Shown here: in pieces, positions 24,007 to 33,460 of the stretch | Layout of the letters: each line of letters opens with the position of its first letter | Numbering within the stretch: the stretch's first letter is position 1 | NCBI RefSeq assembly: GCF_000025005.1 | Contig: NC_013525.1 | Coordinates: forward strand, 372,001-436,000 | DNA from: Thermobaculum terrenum ATCC BAA-798 | Lineage (GTDB): Bacteria > Chloroflexota > Chloroflexia > Thermobaculales > Thermobaculaceae | Direction: 5' to 3' | DNA length: 64,000 nt | The notes under the pieces: generated by a model | What the model saw: the letters and a program-made list of their open reading frames with translations, nothing else | Told to the model about the DNA's origin: nothing | The model's database searches: none | Made by a program: the position numbers and the translations under genes

Positions 24007-25194
24007 ATGATGTCCAGAACGGCAATACTAAGCGCGGTTAGAACTCCCATAGGCAAGCTTGGCGGTGCATTAGCTTCCCTGAGCGCCGTAGATCTGGGCG
24101 CTATTGTTATCAGATCTGCTATAGAGAGGGCAGGGATCCCCCCATCAGAAGTGCAGCACGTGATTATGGGTAATGTAATAGGCGCAGGTCTTGGCATGAC
24201 ACCTGCCAGGCAGGCAGCTTTTAGGGCTGGCCTGGGTAGAGAGGTTACTGCCGATACACTCAATAGAGTGTGCGGTAGTGGAATGAGGGCCATAGCTCTG
24301 GCTGATGCTCTTATCAGGCTCGGCGAACACAACATAGTAGTTGCTGGCGGCATGGAGAGCATGAGTAATGCTCCTTATCTCATCCCTAAGGCTCGGTGGG
24401 GTTACAGGATGGGCAATGGTGAGCTGCTGGATGCTATGATCCATGATGGTTTATGGGATCCCATCTTGCACGTACACATGGGCAACCATGGTAGCTCTGT
24501 TGCTAGCAAGGAAGGAGTTACCAGGCAGCAGCAGGATGAATGGGCTCTTAGGAGCCACAAGCGTGCTATCGCAGCAATAGATGCTGGTAGGTTCGATGAT
24601 GAAATAATCCCTGTAGAGGTTAGCTCTAACAAGGGGGACAAAAGCCTCGTAGATCAAGATGAAGCCCCCAGAAGAGATACTTCCATGGAGGCACTTTCTA
24701 GGCTAAAGCCAGTATTTGATCCTAATGGCACAGTCACGGCTGGAAATGCTCCAGGCGTAAACGACGGAGCATCAGCACTCGTGCTTGCTAGCGAGGATTA
24801 CGTGCGTGCGCACGGCCTAAGGCCATTGGCATTTATTTTGGCTCAAGGCGCAGCTGCATGGGATCCCCCATACTTGGCGTATACCCCAGCCATGGCGGCT
24901 CAACAGGCCCTGTGCAAAGTAAACATGCTTATAGATGACATGGATCTTATAGAGATAAATGAGGCTTTTGCTAGTGTAGCTATCATCTCTATCAGGAAGC
25001 TAAATGCGGATCCAGAGAAGGTCAATGTTAACGGAGGAGCCATAGCGTTGGGACACCCAATTGGGGCTAGCGGAGCTAGGATCGTGACCACTCTGCTTCA
25101 TGAGCTGCATAGGCGTGGTGGAGGGTATGGACTAGCAGCCATCTGCAGTGGCACAGCTCAGGGTGATGCTTTGGTCTTACAAGTGGAGGGATAG
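24007..25194 (+). CDS. acetyl-CoA C-acetyltransferase (thiolase)
   Basis: This 395-residue thiolase has the nucleophilic Cys89 in NRVCGSGMRA, the GGAIALGHPIGASGARI segment with His350, and the proton-donating Cys380 in AICSGTAQGD. EINEAFA is also present. It joins two acetyl-CoA or, in reverse, cleaves 3-ketoacyl-CoA. The ATG at 24007 is followed directly by another ATG and preceded by GGAG. It sits 12 bases after the first acyl-CoA dehydrogenase and 4 bases before the second, so the three are one operon. The direction of flux is probably degradative, judging by the dehydrogenases. Confidence 0.94.
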   Translation: MMSRTAILSAVRTPIGKLGGALASLSAVDLGAIVIRSAIERAGIPPSEVQHVIMGNVIGAGLGMTPARQAAFRAGLGREVTADTLNRVCGSGMRAIALADALIRLGEHNIVVAGGMESMSNAPYLIPKARWGYRMGNGELLDAMIHDGLWDPILHVHMGNHGSSVASKEGVTRQQQDEWALRSHKRAIAAIDAGRFDDEIIPVEVSSNKGDKSLVDQDEAPRRDTSMEALSRLKPVFDPNGTVTAGNAPGVNDGASALVLASEDYVRAHGLRPLAFILAQGAAAWDPPYLAYTPAMAAQQALCKVNMLIDDMDLIEINEAFASVAIISIRKLNADPEKVNVNGGAIALGHPIGASGARIVTTLLHELHRRGGGYGLAAICSGTAQGDALVLQVEG

Positions 25195-25198
25195 ATCG

Positions 25199-26359
25199 AT
25201 GGGGCTTTCCAACTGTTTGGCCCTACCTGAAGACTATCAAGTCCTTAGATCGATCGTAAGAAAGTTTGCTGAGGATCGTATTAGGCCCCAAGTCTTGCAA
25301 AATGACAGAGAGGCTAGATTCCCAGCGGGTATTATAGAAGAACTTGGACAGTTAGGGTTTATGGGAGCTCCCATAAACCCGCAATATGGAGGATCTGGGT
25401 CGGATTTTTTGTCCTATGCTATCCTGATTGAGGAGCTTTCCAGAGTAGACCCTTCCATAGGCACTATAGTCTCTGCTCACACCTCTCTGACGGCGGTGCC
25501 ACTTCAGCGCTGGGGAACTGAGGAACAAAAGGGTAAATATTTGAGCCTGCTTGCTTCCGGCAAGACCTTAGGGGCGTTTGCTCTAACTGAACCTGAATCT
25601 GGTACTGATGCTGCATCTATACAAACGAGAGCTTCAAGAGACGGAGATCATTACTTCTTGACGGGCACTAAGGTTTGGATAACCAATGCTAGTCATGCTG
25701 GATTATTCATAGTGTTTGCCCGGACTGATAATAGGGGTAACCATAAGGACATCTCAGCATTCATAGTCGATCGTGAATCCCCCGGCTTGGTTGTAGACCC
25801 TTCCGAAAGCAAGCTTGGTATAAAAGCTGCCCACTCTTGCACTGTGCACCTCGATGGAGTGAAAGTCTCTGCGCGTGACAGGCTTGGAGAGGAGGGCCAG
25901 GGCTTCAAGATAGCTATGCAGTCGCTAGATGGTGGCAGAATAGGAATAGCTGCGCAAGCGGTGGGGATAGGTCAGGCGTGTTTGGAAATGTCAATACAGT
26001 ACGCTGTTCAAAGGCGCCAGTTTGGCAGGCCCATAGCGGAGTTTCAGGCCATTCAGTGGAAGATAGCAGATATGGCCACTCAGGTTGAGGCTGCAAGGCT
26101 ACTGACGTATAGGGCAGCCATGCTTGAAGATAAAGGAGAAAATATAACTTTGGCAGCTTCAATGGCTAAGCTATTTGCTTCTGAGATGTGCGTCAGTGCT
26201 GCCAGGGAAGCAATACAGATACACGGCTCCTTGGGATATAGCGCTGAATATCCCGTGGAAAAGTTTTATAGAGATTCTAAGGTGACGGAGATTTACGAAG
26301 GTACCAGCGAAGCGCAGAGAATGGTTATAGCTAGCAGGCTACTGAAGGAATTACAGTAG
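25199..26359 (+). CDS. acyl-CoA dehydrogenase, short-chain type
   Basis: The ATG at 25199 follows GGAGGG at the very end of the thiolase gene, giving 386 residues. Markers are FALTEPESGTDAASIQT, HYFLTGTKVWITNASH and the catalytic Glu in VTEIYEGTSEAQRMV. Length and motifs fit butyryl-CoA or isovaleryl-CoA type enzymes. It is clearly a paralogue of the first dehydrogenase in the same operon, so the two probably differ in chain-length or branch preference. Electrons would go to an electron-transfer flavoprotein, not encoded here. Confidence 0.94.
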   Translation: MGLSNCLALPEDYQVLRSIVRKFAEDRIRPQVLQNDREARFPAGIIEELGQLGFMGAPINPQYGGSGSDFLSYAILIEELSRVDPSIGTIVSAHTSLTAVPLQRWGTEEQKGKYLSLLASGKTLGAFALTEPESGTDAASIQTRASRDGDHYFLTGTKVWITNASHAGLFIVFARTDNRGNHKDISAFIVDRESPGLVVDPSESKLGIKAAHSCTVHLDGVKVSARDRLGEEGQGFKIAMQSLDGGRIGIAAQAVGIGQACLEMSIQYAVQRRQFGRPIAEFQAIQWKIADMATQVEAARLLTYRAAMLEDKGENITLAASMAKLFASEMCVSAAREAIQIHGSLGYSAEYPVEKFYRDSKVTEIYEGTSEAQRMVIASRLLKELQ

Positions 26360-26424
26360 GTAAGGAAAGATTATATAGGATATACCCTACTCAAATCCTT
26401 CGTAGTATGTTATATTCAAAGTCA

Positions 26425-26460
26425 AAAGTTTGCTTTAACTATTCGCTGATAGCAAACTTT
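26425..26460 (+). repeat. 10-bp inverted repeat in the sigma factor leader
   Basis: AAAGTTTGCT and AGCAAACTTT flank a 16-base spacer 17 bases before the GTG of the primary sigma gene. A TATATT hexamer with TG upstream (about 26411-26416) could be the -10 element, which would put the repeat in the transcript leader. It could be a regulatory hairpin or an operator. Confidence 0.4.
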
Positions 26461-26477
26461 CTGCAAAAGCCAGGTGC

Positions 26478-27506
26478 GTGGAGGAGCCAGTGTTATCTGA
26501 GATCCATGATGTCCCCTTTCAAGACCCCCATTTTTCTCATCAATACGAAGATCTACCCGAGGAAGCAGAATACGACAAGCAGGAGGAGGACCTTAGCGAA
26601 GACTTAGATGATTCCGTGCGTATGTATCTTAGGGAGATAGGGCTTGTGCCTCTGCTCACCGCCGAACAGGAGGTGGAGCTGGCTAAAAAGATGGAAAGGG
26701 GCAAGAAAGCCCAAAGTGTTCTTGACAGTGGCAAATACGAACCCGAGCAACGCGATAAACTGCTCGCAGAAGTGGACGAAGGGGAAAGAGCGAGAAGGCA
26801 TCTTATAGAAGCAAACCTCAGACTGGTCGTAAGCGTTGCTAAAAAGCACATGAATAGGGGCCTTAGCCTCCTTGATCTTATCGAGGAAGGTAACATAGGC
26901 CTCATGCGGGCTACGGATAAATTTGACTATCGCAAGGGGTTTAAGTTCTCGACCTATGCTACTTGGTGGATACGGCAGGCCGTTACCAGGGCTATAGCAG
27001 ATCAGGCCAGGACGATAAGGCTTCCAGTACACATTACGGAAACCATGAATCACCTCTATAAGGCCTCACGTAAGCTCTCACAGGAGCTCGGCAGGGAACC
27101 TACATGCGAGGAACTTGCTGAGTATATGGGAATGAACCCAGAGAAGGTGAGGCTAATAATGAGAGCGTCTCGCCATCCGCTTTCCTTAGAGGGTCCAGTG
27201 GGAACGGATGGCGATTCTTCTTTAGGGCAGTTTATCCCTGATTCGACTACTGAGACTCCTGTAGATCTGGCTATAGGAGAAGTGCTTAAGAGGGAGTTAT
27301 CCAAGGTTCTGAACTCCCTCACAGAGAAAGAGCGCAAGGTAATGGTGCTGAGATATGGACTAGAAGGCTCTTCACCCCATACACTAGAAGAGGTTGGCCA
27401 TAGGCTTGGTGTTACTCGTGAAAGGGTACGCCAGATAGAGGCTAAGGCCCTAGAGAAACTTCGCAAGCCTGGAAAGCTCAACCATCTAAGGGATTTCCTC
27501 GACTAG
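26478..27506 (+). CDS. rpoD: primary RNA polymerase sigma factor (sigma-70/SigA type)
   Basis: This 342-residue sigma factor has region 1.2 ([22 protein letters not shown]), the full region 2 core ([23 protein letters not shown], then [23 protein letters not shown] for -10 binding), region 3, and region 4.2 ([17 protein letters not shown]) for -35 recognition. It lacks the long acidic region 1.1 of E. coli sigma-70 but has a short acidic start. It should direct most housekeeping transcription. The -10/-35 sequences found elsewhere in this window fit such a sigma. The GTG at 26478 is the annotated start, and GTG 26490 is an alternative. Whether another group 1 or 2 sigma exists elsewhere is unknown. 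Confidence 0.92.
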   Translation: MEEPVLSEIHDVPFQDPHFSHQYEDLPEEAEYDKQEEDLSEDLDDSVRMYLREIGLVPLLTAEQEVELAKKMERGKKAQSVLDSGKYEPEQRDKLLAEVDEGERARRHLIEANLRLVVSVAKKHMNRGLSLLDLIEEGNIGLMRATDKFDYRKGFKFSTYATWWIRQAVTRAIADQARTIRLPVHITETMNHLYKASRKLSQELGREPTCEELAEYMGMNPEKVRLIMRASRHPLSLEGPVGTDGDSSLGQFIPDSTTETPVDLAIGEVLKRELSKVLNSLTEKERKVMVLRYGLEGSSPHTLEEVGHRLGVTRERVRQIEAKALEKLRKPGKLNHLRDFLD

Positions 27507-27547
27507 GTATTCGAGGAAAAATACTTGTGGATGTGGGAGAGCCTATT

Positions 27548-28540
27548 GTGTCTGAGATAAGAGTAATTTCTTTCGGTCTTGGCCCTATAGGGTCCGAGGT
27601 GGCGAGAGTCGCTGCTTCCAAAAGCAATATGCGTCTGGTCGGCGCCGTGGATATAGACCCATCTAAGGTCGGTCGTACAGTTGAGGAGGTAACTGGTGCC
27701 CCTTCCGAGGTCATAGTTAGCTCCTCTCTGGAGGAAGCGTTACAGAATACTGAAGCAGATCTTATCCTTCACACAACTTCATCTTTCCTGGAAGTAGTCA
27801 AGCCTCAGATAGAGTCCGCCATAGAAAAGGGACTAAGTGTTGTTTCCACCTGTGAGGAACTTTCTTATCCTTGGCGTACCTATCCCGGTCTGGCAACTGA
27901 ACTAGATATGAAGGCCAAGGAGGCGAACGTCAGGATACTGGGGACTGGGGTGAATCCTGGTTTTGTTATGGATGCTTTTCCTCTGACAGTGACTACAGTT
28001 TGTCAAAAGGTGGACCGCATTCACATAGAGAGGGTGGTAGATGCTGGAGGTAGGCGGCTGCAGCTGCAACGCAAAGTGGGTGCTGGGCTGACCGTTGAGG
28101 AGTTTAGGCAGCTTGTGGCCACAGGGAACGTAAGGCATGTAGGCTTGCCTGAGTCAGCTTGGATGATCATCGATGCTATGGGTTGGGAGTGCAAAGATTT
28201 TGAGGAAAGCATAGAGCCCATAGTTGCGGAGCGTGAGATATTAGCTGCCATCGGCAACATACAGCCAGGTCAGGTTGCGGGAGTTAGGCAGACGATCAGA
28301 GCTTATGGTCGGGATATAGAGAAGTTAGTACTGGACCTAAAGATGTACGTAGGTGCCGATGAACCTGTTGACCACATACAAATATGGGGTATACCGGATC
28401 TGGATCTGAGGTTCGATGGTGGCGTGCATGGTGATCGCGCTACTGCCTCTATAGTAGTTAATGCTGCAAGCGTTCTTATGAATCTGCCCCCTGGTCTGAG
28501 GACTATGCTCGATGTGATGCCTTTAAGGTTCCGCAGCTAG
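27548..28540 (+). CDS. DapB-like NAD(P)-dependent dehydrogenase (2,4-diaminopentanoate dehydrogenase-like)
   Basis: GTG 27548 lies 6 bases after GGGAGAG and gives 330 residues beginning MSEIRVISFGLGPIGSEVAR, a Rossmann dinucleotide-binding fold with GLGPIG. The rest (VDIDPSKVGRTVEE, LHTTSSFLEVVKPQIE, GTGVNPGFVMDAFPL) matches the group of dihydrodipicolinate-reductase-like proteins that includes the ornithine-fermentation enzyme 2,4-diaminopentanoate dehydrogenase. The real substrate is not certain; no other ornithine-pathway gene is nearby. It lies 41 bases after the sigma factor gene and may share its transcript. Confidence 0.8.
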   Translation: MSEIRVISFGLGPIGSEVARVAASKSNMRLVGAVDIDPSKVGRTVEEVTGAPSEVIVSSSLEEALQNTEADLILHTTSSFLEVVKPQIESAIEKGLSVVSTCEELSYPWRTYPGLATELDMKAKEANVRILGTGVNPGFVMDAFPLTVTTVCQKVDRIHIERVVDAGGRRLQLQRKVGAGLTVEEFRQLVATGNVRHVGLPESAWMIIDAMGWECKDFEESIEPIVAEREILAAIGNIQPGQVAGVRQTIRAYGRDIEKLVLDLKMYVGADEPVDHIQIWGIPDLDLRFDGGVHGDRATASIVVNAASVLMNLPPGLRTMLDVMPLRFRS

Positions 28541-28545
28541 CGATC

Positions 28546-29217
28546 ATGAAGCATCTTCTAAGTGGGCTGCTTGCTATACTAATTGCTACATGTTGGGCAT
28601 GCAGCCCACTTGGATTTCTGACTCAGGGGAGTGGATCCTCAAAAGTACATCTACCCACCCCAACGGGCTTCAGCTCCCCTGCAGCTGTTGTTACCCCTAC
28701 AACAAATAGCCCAGCTTCGACTCCTTCTGTTATCCCTAGTGCAACACCATCGAAAGTTATATCGTCTAGTATAGCTTTTGAATCTAAGATCTATAACTAC
28801 ACTCTGAAGCTACCTGCAGGTTGGTACGGAGTAAGTGGTGGGATAAGCTCTGCCGGAGTAAGGGGTGATGTGTTTTATCCGAGAAAGCCTGGAGTTGAGG
28901 CTTATATTACGGTGTTTGCCGAAGACCTAAATCCGGGTGTCAACCTCGATAGCTACGTAGATGCCAGCGTGAACAATATCAGCAGGATAGCCGGAGTGAG
29001 AGTTCAAAGATTAGGGGATTATAGAGGTGGACTTATATCAGGGCAGTGGCTAGCATGGACTGATTTTAGTAAGTCACCCGAGGTGTTCTACATTAGGCAA
29101 CTAGTATGGGTTTATGGTAGTAAGGCTTGGGTAATGACCTTGAGAAGTAAGGATAAGAACCTCTCCAACTACATTTCTGTACTGGAATTTATGGCTGCCA
29201 CGTGGAGGGCCGAGTAG
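28546..29217 (+). CDS. putative lipoprotein with PsbP-like domain
   Basis: This 223-residue protein has a short hydrophobic leader with a Cys-containing end (LLAILIATCWACSP) that may be a lipobox, then a Ser/Thr/Pro-rich linker of about 50 residues. A folded domain follows from about 75 (FESKIYNYTLKLPAGWYGVSG, then VFYPRKPGVEAYITVFAED) resembling the PsbP/DUF-type fold seen in many secreted bacterial proteins. It is probably anchored to the outer face of the membrane. Function is unknown. It starts 5 bases after the dehydrogenase stop, so co-transcription is likely. An inverted repeat with arms GCCACGTGGA / TCCACGTGGC covers its stop codon (29197-29228). Confidence 0.65.
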   Translation: MKHLLSGLLAILIATCWACSPLGFLTQGSGSSKVHLPTPTGFSSPAAVVTPTTNSPASTPSVIPSATPSKVISSSIAFESKIYNYTLKLPAGWYGVSGGISSAGVRGDVFYPRKPGVEAYITVFAEDLNPGVNLDSYVDASVNNISRIAGVRVQRLGDYRGGLISGQWLAWTDFSKSPEVFYIRQLVWVYGSKAWVMTLRSKDKNLSNYISVLEFMAATWRAE

Positions 29218-29235
29218 TTCCACGTGGCCTGCTGA

Positions 29236-29391
29236 TCAAGTTAGGCTACCGGTTAGCCACAGAATCAGTATGATCAAGATTATTAGAGCGACTGGACCAA
29301 TGCTCACATAAGGACCGTATCTGCCGTAACCCCATCCCCCGAATAGTATAGCTATGATAAGCAGTATGATGAGCAACCATAGTAAAGACAT
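29236..29391 (-). CDS. small DUF3309-like membrane protein (51 aa)
   Basis: An ATG at 29389-29391 behind a strong GGGAGGGGAG opens a 51-codon frame on the minus strand: MSLLWLLIILLIIAILFG, a glycine/tyrosine turn (GGWGYGRYGPY), then a second hydrophobic stretch (VALIILIILILWLTG). Two helices linked by GWGYG is the pattern of the DUF3309 family of tiny membrane proteins, whose role is unknown. It is divergent from the ECF transporter operon and convergent with the lipoprotein gene. Confidence 0.75.
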   Translation of the reverse strand: MSLLWLLIILLIIAILFGGWGYGRYGPYVSIGPVALIILIILILWLTGSLT

Positions 29392-29557
29392 TTACTCCCC
29401 TCCCTACAATGATTACTCGGCCCCCGAAATCAATCGGCGTAGTAATAGCATCTACCGTGCCAACATAAAATAAAGGCTTAGTTGGCCTAGAAACACTCTC
29501 TTGTTAAGTGCAAAATGTGGTAGTACAATCACGACGCTTGATATTACTGGAGCGCTT

Positions 29558-31264
29558 ATGCAAGAAGATATACCCATCAAGATTGAATCTTTTACTTGGA
29601 GGTACCGTGGCCGGAAAGAGCCTGCCGTTCAGTCCCTCAGCTTGGAAGTCAAGCAAGGCGATTTCGTAGTGATAATGGGTCCCTCTGGTGCCGGCAAGAG
29701 TACCCTTGCCATCTCTCTGAATGGCCTGATCCCTCATTTCTATAGGGGCAAGATGGAAGGAAACGTCTTTATATTTGGTAAATCCACTCGGGATAGTCGG
29801 GTCGGCGAGCTGGCTCGTTATGTGGGGCTGGTTTTCCAGGATTTTGAAGCTCAGTTGTTCTCCACCAACGTGGCTCTTGAAGTAGCTTTTGGCCCTGAGA
29901 ATTTCTGCGTACATCCAGATGAAATAGGCTTACGGATAAGAGAATCCTTGGCCAAAGTGGGTTTGCAGGGTTTTGAGGAGAGGCGTCCTGCTACCTTGTC
30001 CGGTGGGCAGAAACAGCGCTTAGCTATAGCATCTGTCTTGGCTATTCAGCCTAGAGTTCTATGTATGGATGAGCCCACTACCGATCTTGATCCCATTGGC
30101 AAGGAAGGTGTTTTCAAAATCGCTCGCAGCCTTGAGCAGGAAGAAGATGTCACACTCATAGTTATTGAACATGAGACCGAAGAAGCCCTCAACGCTGACA
30201 GGATAGTGTTGATGAGAGATGGTCAGGTAGTGGCAGATTATCCTGCCAAGGAAATGCTGCGCAAGGTAGATCTTATGGAAGAGTGTGGGGTGATGCCTTT
30301 GCAGGTGCCTCAGTTTTTCAGTGTGATGGGCGTACCAGAAATGGAGCTACCTCTTACCCCTGAAGAAGGGGTGCAGGAGTTTCGACGCCGGGGATATAGA
30401 GTGGACGAAGGGGCCTACACGAAGCTTGTGGAAGAAGAAAAGTCCAGGATGGAATCTAACCATGAAGTTATTATCGAGGTTCGAAACCTGAGCCACATGT
30501 ATCCGGGTGGAGTGCTGGCACTTGAGGATGTAAACCTAAATGTTCATAAAGGGGAATTCTTGGCGATTCTTGGCCAGAATGGCTCTGGGAAGACAACTCT
30601 GGTTAAGCATTTCAATGGTCTGTTATATCCAACCTCCGGTAGTGTCAGGGTAAATGGTGAGGAGACACGCAAGCTAGGTATCAGGACACTGGGACAACAT
30701 ATAGGCTATGTCTTTCAGAACCCGGATCACCAGATATTTTCTGATAAGGTCTATGATGAAGTCGCTTTTGGGTTGAGGCTACGCCATACACCTGAGAGCG
30801 AGATCAAGCAGAGAGTTGCCGATGCCTTGAGGGCGGTCGACTTGGAAGGATATGAAGACGCTGATCCATTCTCCCTTACCAAAGGTGAGCGACAGAGAGT
30901 AGCTGTGGCATCTGTTCTTGCGGGCAATCCCGAGGTCCTGATCCTAGATGAGCCCACCACTGGCTTGGACTATTCCCAGCAGCGCAGCATGATGGAGCTA
31001 GTAAAGAGGTTGAACGAATCTGGCTCGACCATCATCGTAGTCACACATAGCATGTGGTTGGTTGCTGAATATGCGGACCGAGTTGTAGTCATGAAGGATG
31101 GCAGAGTTTACCTGTCTGGGACTGTGCGAGAGGTGTTCTCCAGGGAGGAGGAGCTGCGAGATGCCGCGCTAAAGCCACCTCAAATAGTGTCGATGAGCAA
31201 TCTGCTGGGCTATACTGTGCGTTCGGTTGAGGAGCTAGTACATGTCACTAAGGAGAATAGATAG
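29558..31264 (+). CDS. ecfAA': ECF transporter ATPase, fused EcfA-EcfA'
   Basis: ATG 29558 lies 5 bases after GGAG; a further 19 codons upstream look like untranslated leader. The 568-residue protein holds two ABC ATPase domains in tandem. The first has Walker A GPSGAGKST, signature LSGGQKQRL and Walker B VLCMDEPTTDLD. The second has GQNGSGKTT, a variant signature LTKGERQRV, and VLILDEPTTGLD. Energy-coupling-factor transporters usually use two separate ATPases; here they are joined, as in many Chloroflexota and Firmicutes. The stop abuts EcfT. It powers uptake of the substrate bound by the S component, possibly by several S components made elsewhere. Confidence 0.94.
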   Translation: MQEDIPIKIESFTWRYRGRKEPAVQSLSLEVKQGDFVVIMGPSGAGKSTLAISLNGLIPHFYRGKMEGNVFIFGKSTRDSRVGELARYVGLVFQDFEAQLFSTNVALEVAFGPENFCVHPDEIGLRIRESLAKVGLQGFEERRPATLSGGQKQRLAIASVLAIQPRVLCMDEPTTDLDPIGKEGVFKIARSLEQEEDVTLIVIEHETEEALNADRIVLMRDGQVVADYPAKEMLRKVDLMEECGVMPLQVPQFFSVMGVPEMELPLTPEEGVQEFRRRGYRVDEGAYTKLVEEEKSRMESNHEVIIEVRNLSHMYPGGVLALEDVNLNVHKGEFLAILGQNGSGKTTLVKHFNGLLYPTSGSVRVNGEETRKLGIRTLGQHIGYVFQNPDHQIFSDKVYDEVAFGLRLRHTPESEIKQRVADALRAVDLEGYEDADPFSLTKGERQRVAVASVLAGNPEVLILDEPTTGLDYSQQRSMMELVKRLNESGSTIIVVTHSMWLVAEYADRVVVMKDGRVYLSGTVREVFSREEELRDAALKPPQIVSMSNLLGYTVRSVEELVHVTKENR

Positions 31265-32026
31265 ATGGATCCCTATTATTTGTATATAGATCGGGATTCA
31301 ATATTCCATAGGCTTGATCCTCGTACCAAGATGCTGCTGCTCCTGGTAACCTTTGTGTTAGTTTTCATCTCTCTGAACCCTCTTTATTTGTTAGCCATAT
31401 TGTTGTTGGTTTTACTAGCTGGTTATGTAGCTGGGGTGTTGGTCAACCTTCGGAGGATTAGGTTTGTATTGTTCATGATAACTCTGGTGACCATAGTCCT
31501 TTGGTCTTTGTTCCAGCAGGGAACTACTCCCCTATTCTGGATCGTAGAGCGTGAATCCGTCGTTTACGCCGTATCTGTGGCTATTAGAATAGACACCATG
31601 GTTATAGCTGGCCTGATCTTTCTTTCTATAACTCGTAACGAAGACATAGCCATGGCGCTAGTAAGGATAGGTATACCATATAGGTTTGCTTTTGTGGTCT
31701 CGACAGCCTTGCGCCTGGTCCCGACGATAGCCTCCACTACTACCACCATCACCCAAGCACAGAGATCTAGAGGGTTGGATCTTGACACGGGAGGCCCAAT
31801 CCAAAGGATAAAAAACTACATCCCCTTGTTAATACCTGTTTTCATCTCTACAATAAGATCCACCAATATATTCAGTATGGCGCTAGAGTCCAAGGGGTTT
31901 GGGGCGATGCCAAGTCGTACCTACTATCTACAGTTGAAGATGGTAGGAAGGGACTTTGTAGTTATATTCATTGCTCTAGGTTTATTGGTATTCATCATAT
32001 TAGCTCGTATCTTGGGATATCTATAA
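31265..32026 (+). CDS. ecfT: ECF transporter transmembrane component EcfT
   Basis: This 253-residue membrane protein has the hallmarks of EcfT: the opening DSIFHRLDPRTKMLLLL, several membrane spans, and two cytoplasmic coupling helices carrying the Ala-Arg-Gly-type motifs, here AQRSRGLDL and ALESKGFGA. These press on the ATPases and the S component during transport. Its ATG immediately follows the EcfAA' stop, so translation is coupled. Confidence 0.93.
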   Translation: MDPYYLYIDRDSIFHRLDPRTKMLLLLVTFVLVFISLNPLYLLAILLLVLLAGYVAGVLVNLRRIRFVLFMITLVTIVLWSLFQQGTTPLFWIVERESVVYAVSVAIRIDTMVIAGLIFLSITRNEDIAMALVRIGIPYRFAFVVSTALRLVPTIASTTTTITQAQRSRGLDLDTGGPIQRIKNYIPLLIPVFISTIRSTNIFSMALESKGFGAMPSRTYYLQLKMVGRDFVVIFIALGLLVFIILARILGYL

Positions 32027-32058
32027 TCTTATTACATAATTCGGGGAGGGCTTATGCA

Positions 32059-32889
32059 ATGAAGGAAGTCTTTACTATGTGGAAGTATACCCAGATGATT
32101 GTTCTCACGGCGTTGAGCGCAGCTATTTACGCAGCAGTTCTTATACCTTTCAAAGGATTTGTTATTATTCCTTCTCTCACTGAGGTTAGACCAGCCAACG
32201 TGTTCCCGTTCGTGTTTGGTCTTCTCTTTGGTCCTGCCGGTGCATGGGGGGCAGCGATTGGAAACCTAATAGGAGATTTCTTTGGTACTCTAACCCTAGG
32301 CAGCATCGGAGGATTTGTTGGTAACTTCCTGCTAGGGTACATTCCCTACAAGCTATGGGGGGCAATATTTTACAATTCCAAGGACAAGGAGCCTTCTATC
32401 AACTCGGGCAAGAAGCTTGCAGCTTATATCGCAGTGGTGATAGTAAGCTCTGCCGCGTGTGCCCTTGTGATTAGCTGGTTTGCAGATTTGATCAGGCTTG
32501 CCCCATTCGCTGCTCTCTCGGTAATAATCACCATCAATAACGCCATTGCCGGGATAGTGCTGGGGCCGTTTATTCTCTTGATAATCTATCCTCGCATCAA
32601 GCAGTGGGGCTTGCTTTGGACCGAGATCATGCGTCCTGAAGACGTATCTCCCTCGGTATCTCCTAGGTTGGGGCAGCTATTGGTATGGATAGGCGCCATA
32701 GGCGGAGTGATTGTAGGACTTATAATAGCTCTTGGGTTGTATAACCAGGCAATGGCAGCTGCTGGCTTTGGCAAGGGCACGCAAGGGGGTGTAGCCCTGG
32801 CCATAATAATGATCCCATTCATAGCTCTAGTTTTCATTGGGGGCTGGATGCTCGGAGGTAAGGAACAAGTATTGGCCATGCAGGAGTAG
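32059..32889 (+). CDS. ECF transporter substrate-specific (S) component, substrate unknown
   Basis: This 276-residue protein begins behind GGGGAGGG and has about six membrane helices. LTEVRPANVFPFVFGLLFGPAGAWGAA and GNLIGDFFG are typical of the substrate-binding S components (QueT/thiamine/unknown-vitamin group). A C-terminal extension of two more hydrophobic stretches is unusual, since S components are normally near 200 residues. It completes the operon EcfAA'-EcfT-S. No vitamin riboswitch was seen ahead of the operon, so the cargo cannot be read from regulation. Confidence 0.82.
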   Translation: MKEVFTMWKYTQMIVLTALSAAIYAAVLIPFKGFVIIPSLTEVRPANVFPFVFGLLFGPAGAWGAAIGNLIGDFFGTLTLGSIGGFVGNFLLGYIPYKLWGAIFYNSKDKEPSINSGKKLAAYIAVVIVSSAACALVISWFADLIRLAPFAALSVIITINNAIAGIVLGPFILLIIYPRIKQWGLLWTEIMRPEDVSPSVSPRLGQLLVWIGAIGGVIVGLIIALGLYNQAMAAAGFGKGTQGGVALAIIMIPFIALVFIGGWMLGGKEQVLAMQE

Positions 32890-32913
32890 CAGATAGCTCC
32901 TGCATGGCTTGGT

Positions 32914-33339
32914 CTATTTCTTGGCACGCTGCGACATATCTACTGGTGTCATATCCTTGCCCGAATGCCCTACGTGTTCACCACGGGTGGACTCTAGCGG
33001 AGTGAGGGTGAACTCCTGTGGTTCAATATGCTCTTCTTTGGTTAGTAATGGCATGGAAACTACAACTATGCCGTTTCCATAGGTAGCGTTGACCAATGAG
33101 GGGTTCACCCTCTCAGGCAACTCCACTTCCCGGTAGTATGGTCCCACCGACCACTCAGATATAATCAGATCCCTGAGGTGCTGCTTTGGCCCTCTTTCAG
33201 ACCCACTTAATACTACTTTGTCCATAGATACAGTTATCCTTATGTCTTGTGGTTCGAGTCCGGGCATAGGAGCAGCTATCACTAGATGTCCTTCCCCTCG
33301 ATAAAGCCTTATAGGTAAATTCTGCTTTTTGTCCTGCAC
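32914..33339 (-). CDS. Hsp20/alpha-crystallin family protein
   Basis: I choose the GTG at 33337-33339, 6-7 bases after GGGAGGAG; a longer reading starts nine codons earlier without a ribosome site. The 141-residue product contains an alpha-crystallin-like beta sandwich (GHLVIAAPMPGLEPQDIRI, ELPERVNPSLVNATYGNGIV) of small heat-shock proteins. The usual A-x-x-x-n-GVL motif is degenerate here (YGNGIVVVSMP), and the tail is His/Lys rich. It would be an ATP-independent holdase that binds unfolding proteins. The gene is divergent from archease. Confidence 0.82.
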   Translation of the reverse strand: MQDKKQNLPIRLYRGEGHLVIAAPMPGLEPQDIRITVSMDKVVLSGSERGPKQHLRDLIISEWSVGPYYREVELPERVNPSLVNATYGNGIVVVSMPLLTKEEHIEPQEFTLTPLESTRGEHVGHSGKDMTPVDMSQRAKK

Positions 33340-33460
33340 CTTTGTCTCCTCCCGTGTTTGCTGCACCTGTACAGCAAGAAAGATGCTAGCGGCATCGCCC
33401 TTGCGGAACTAATCCTTAGAGCACAAAATATATCTTGCTCAGCATATTATCTTCAATCTT

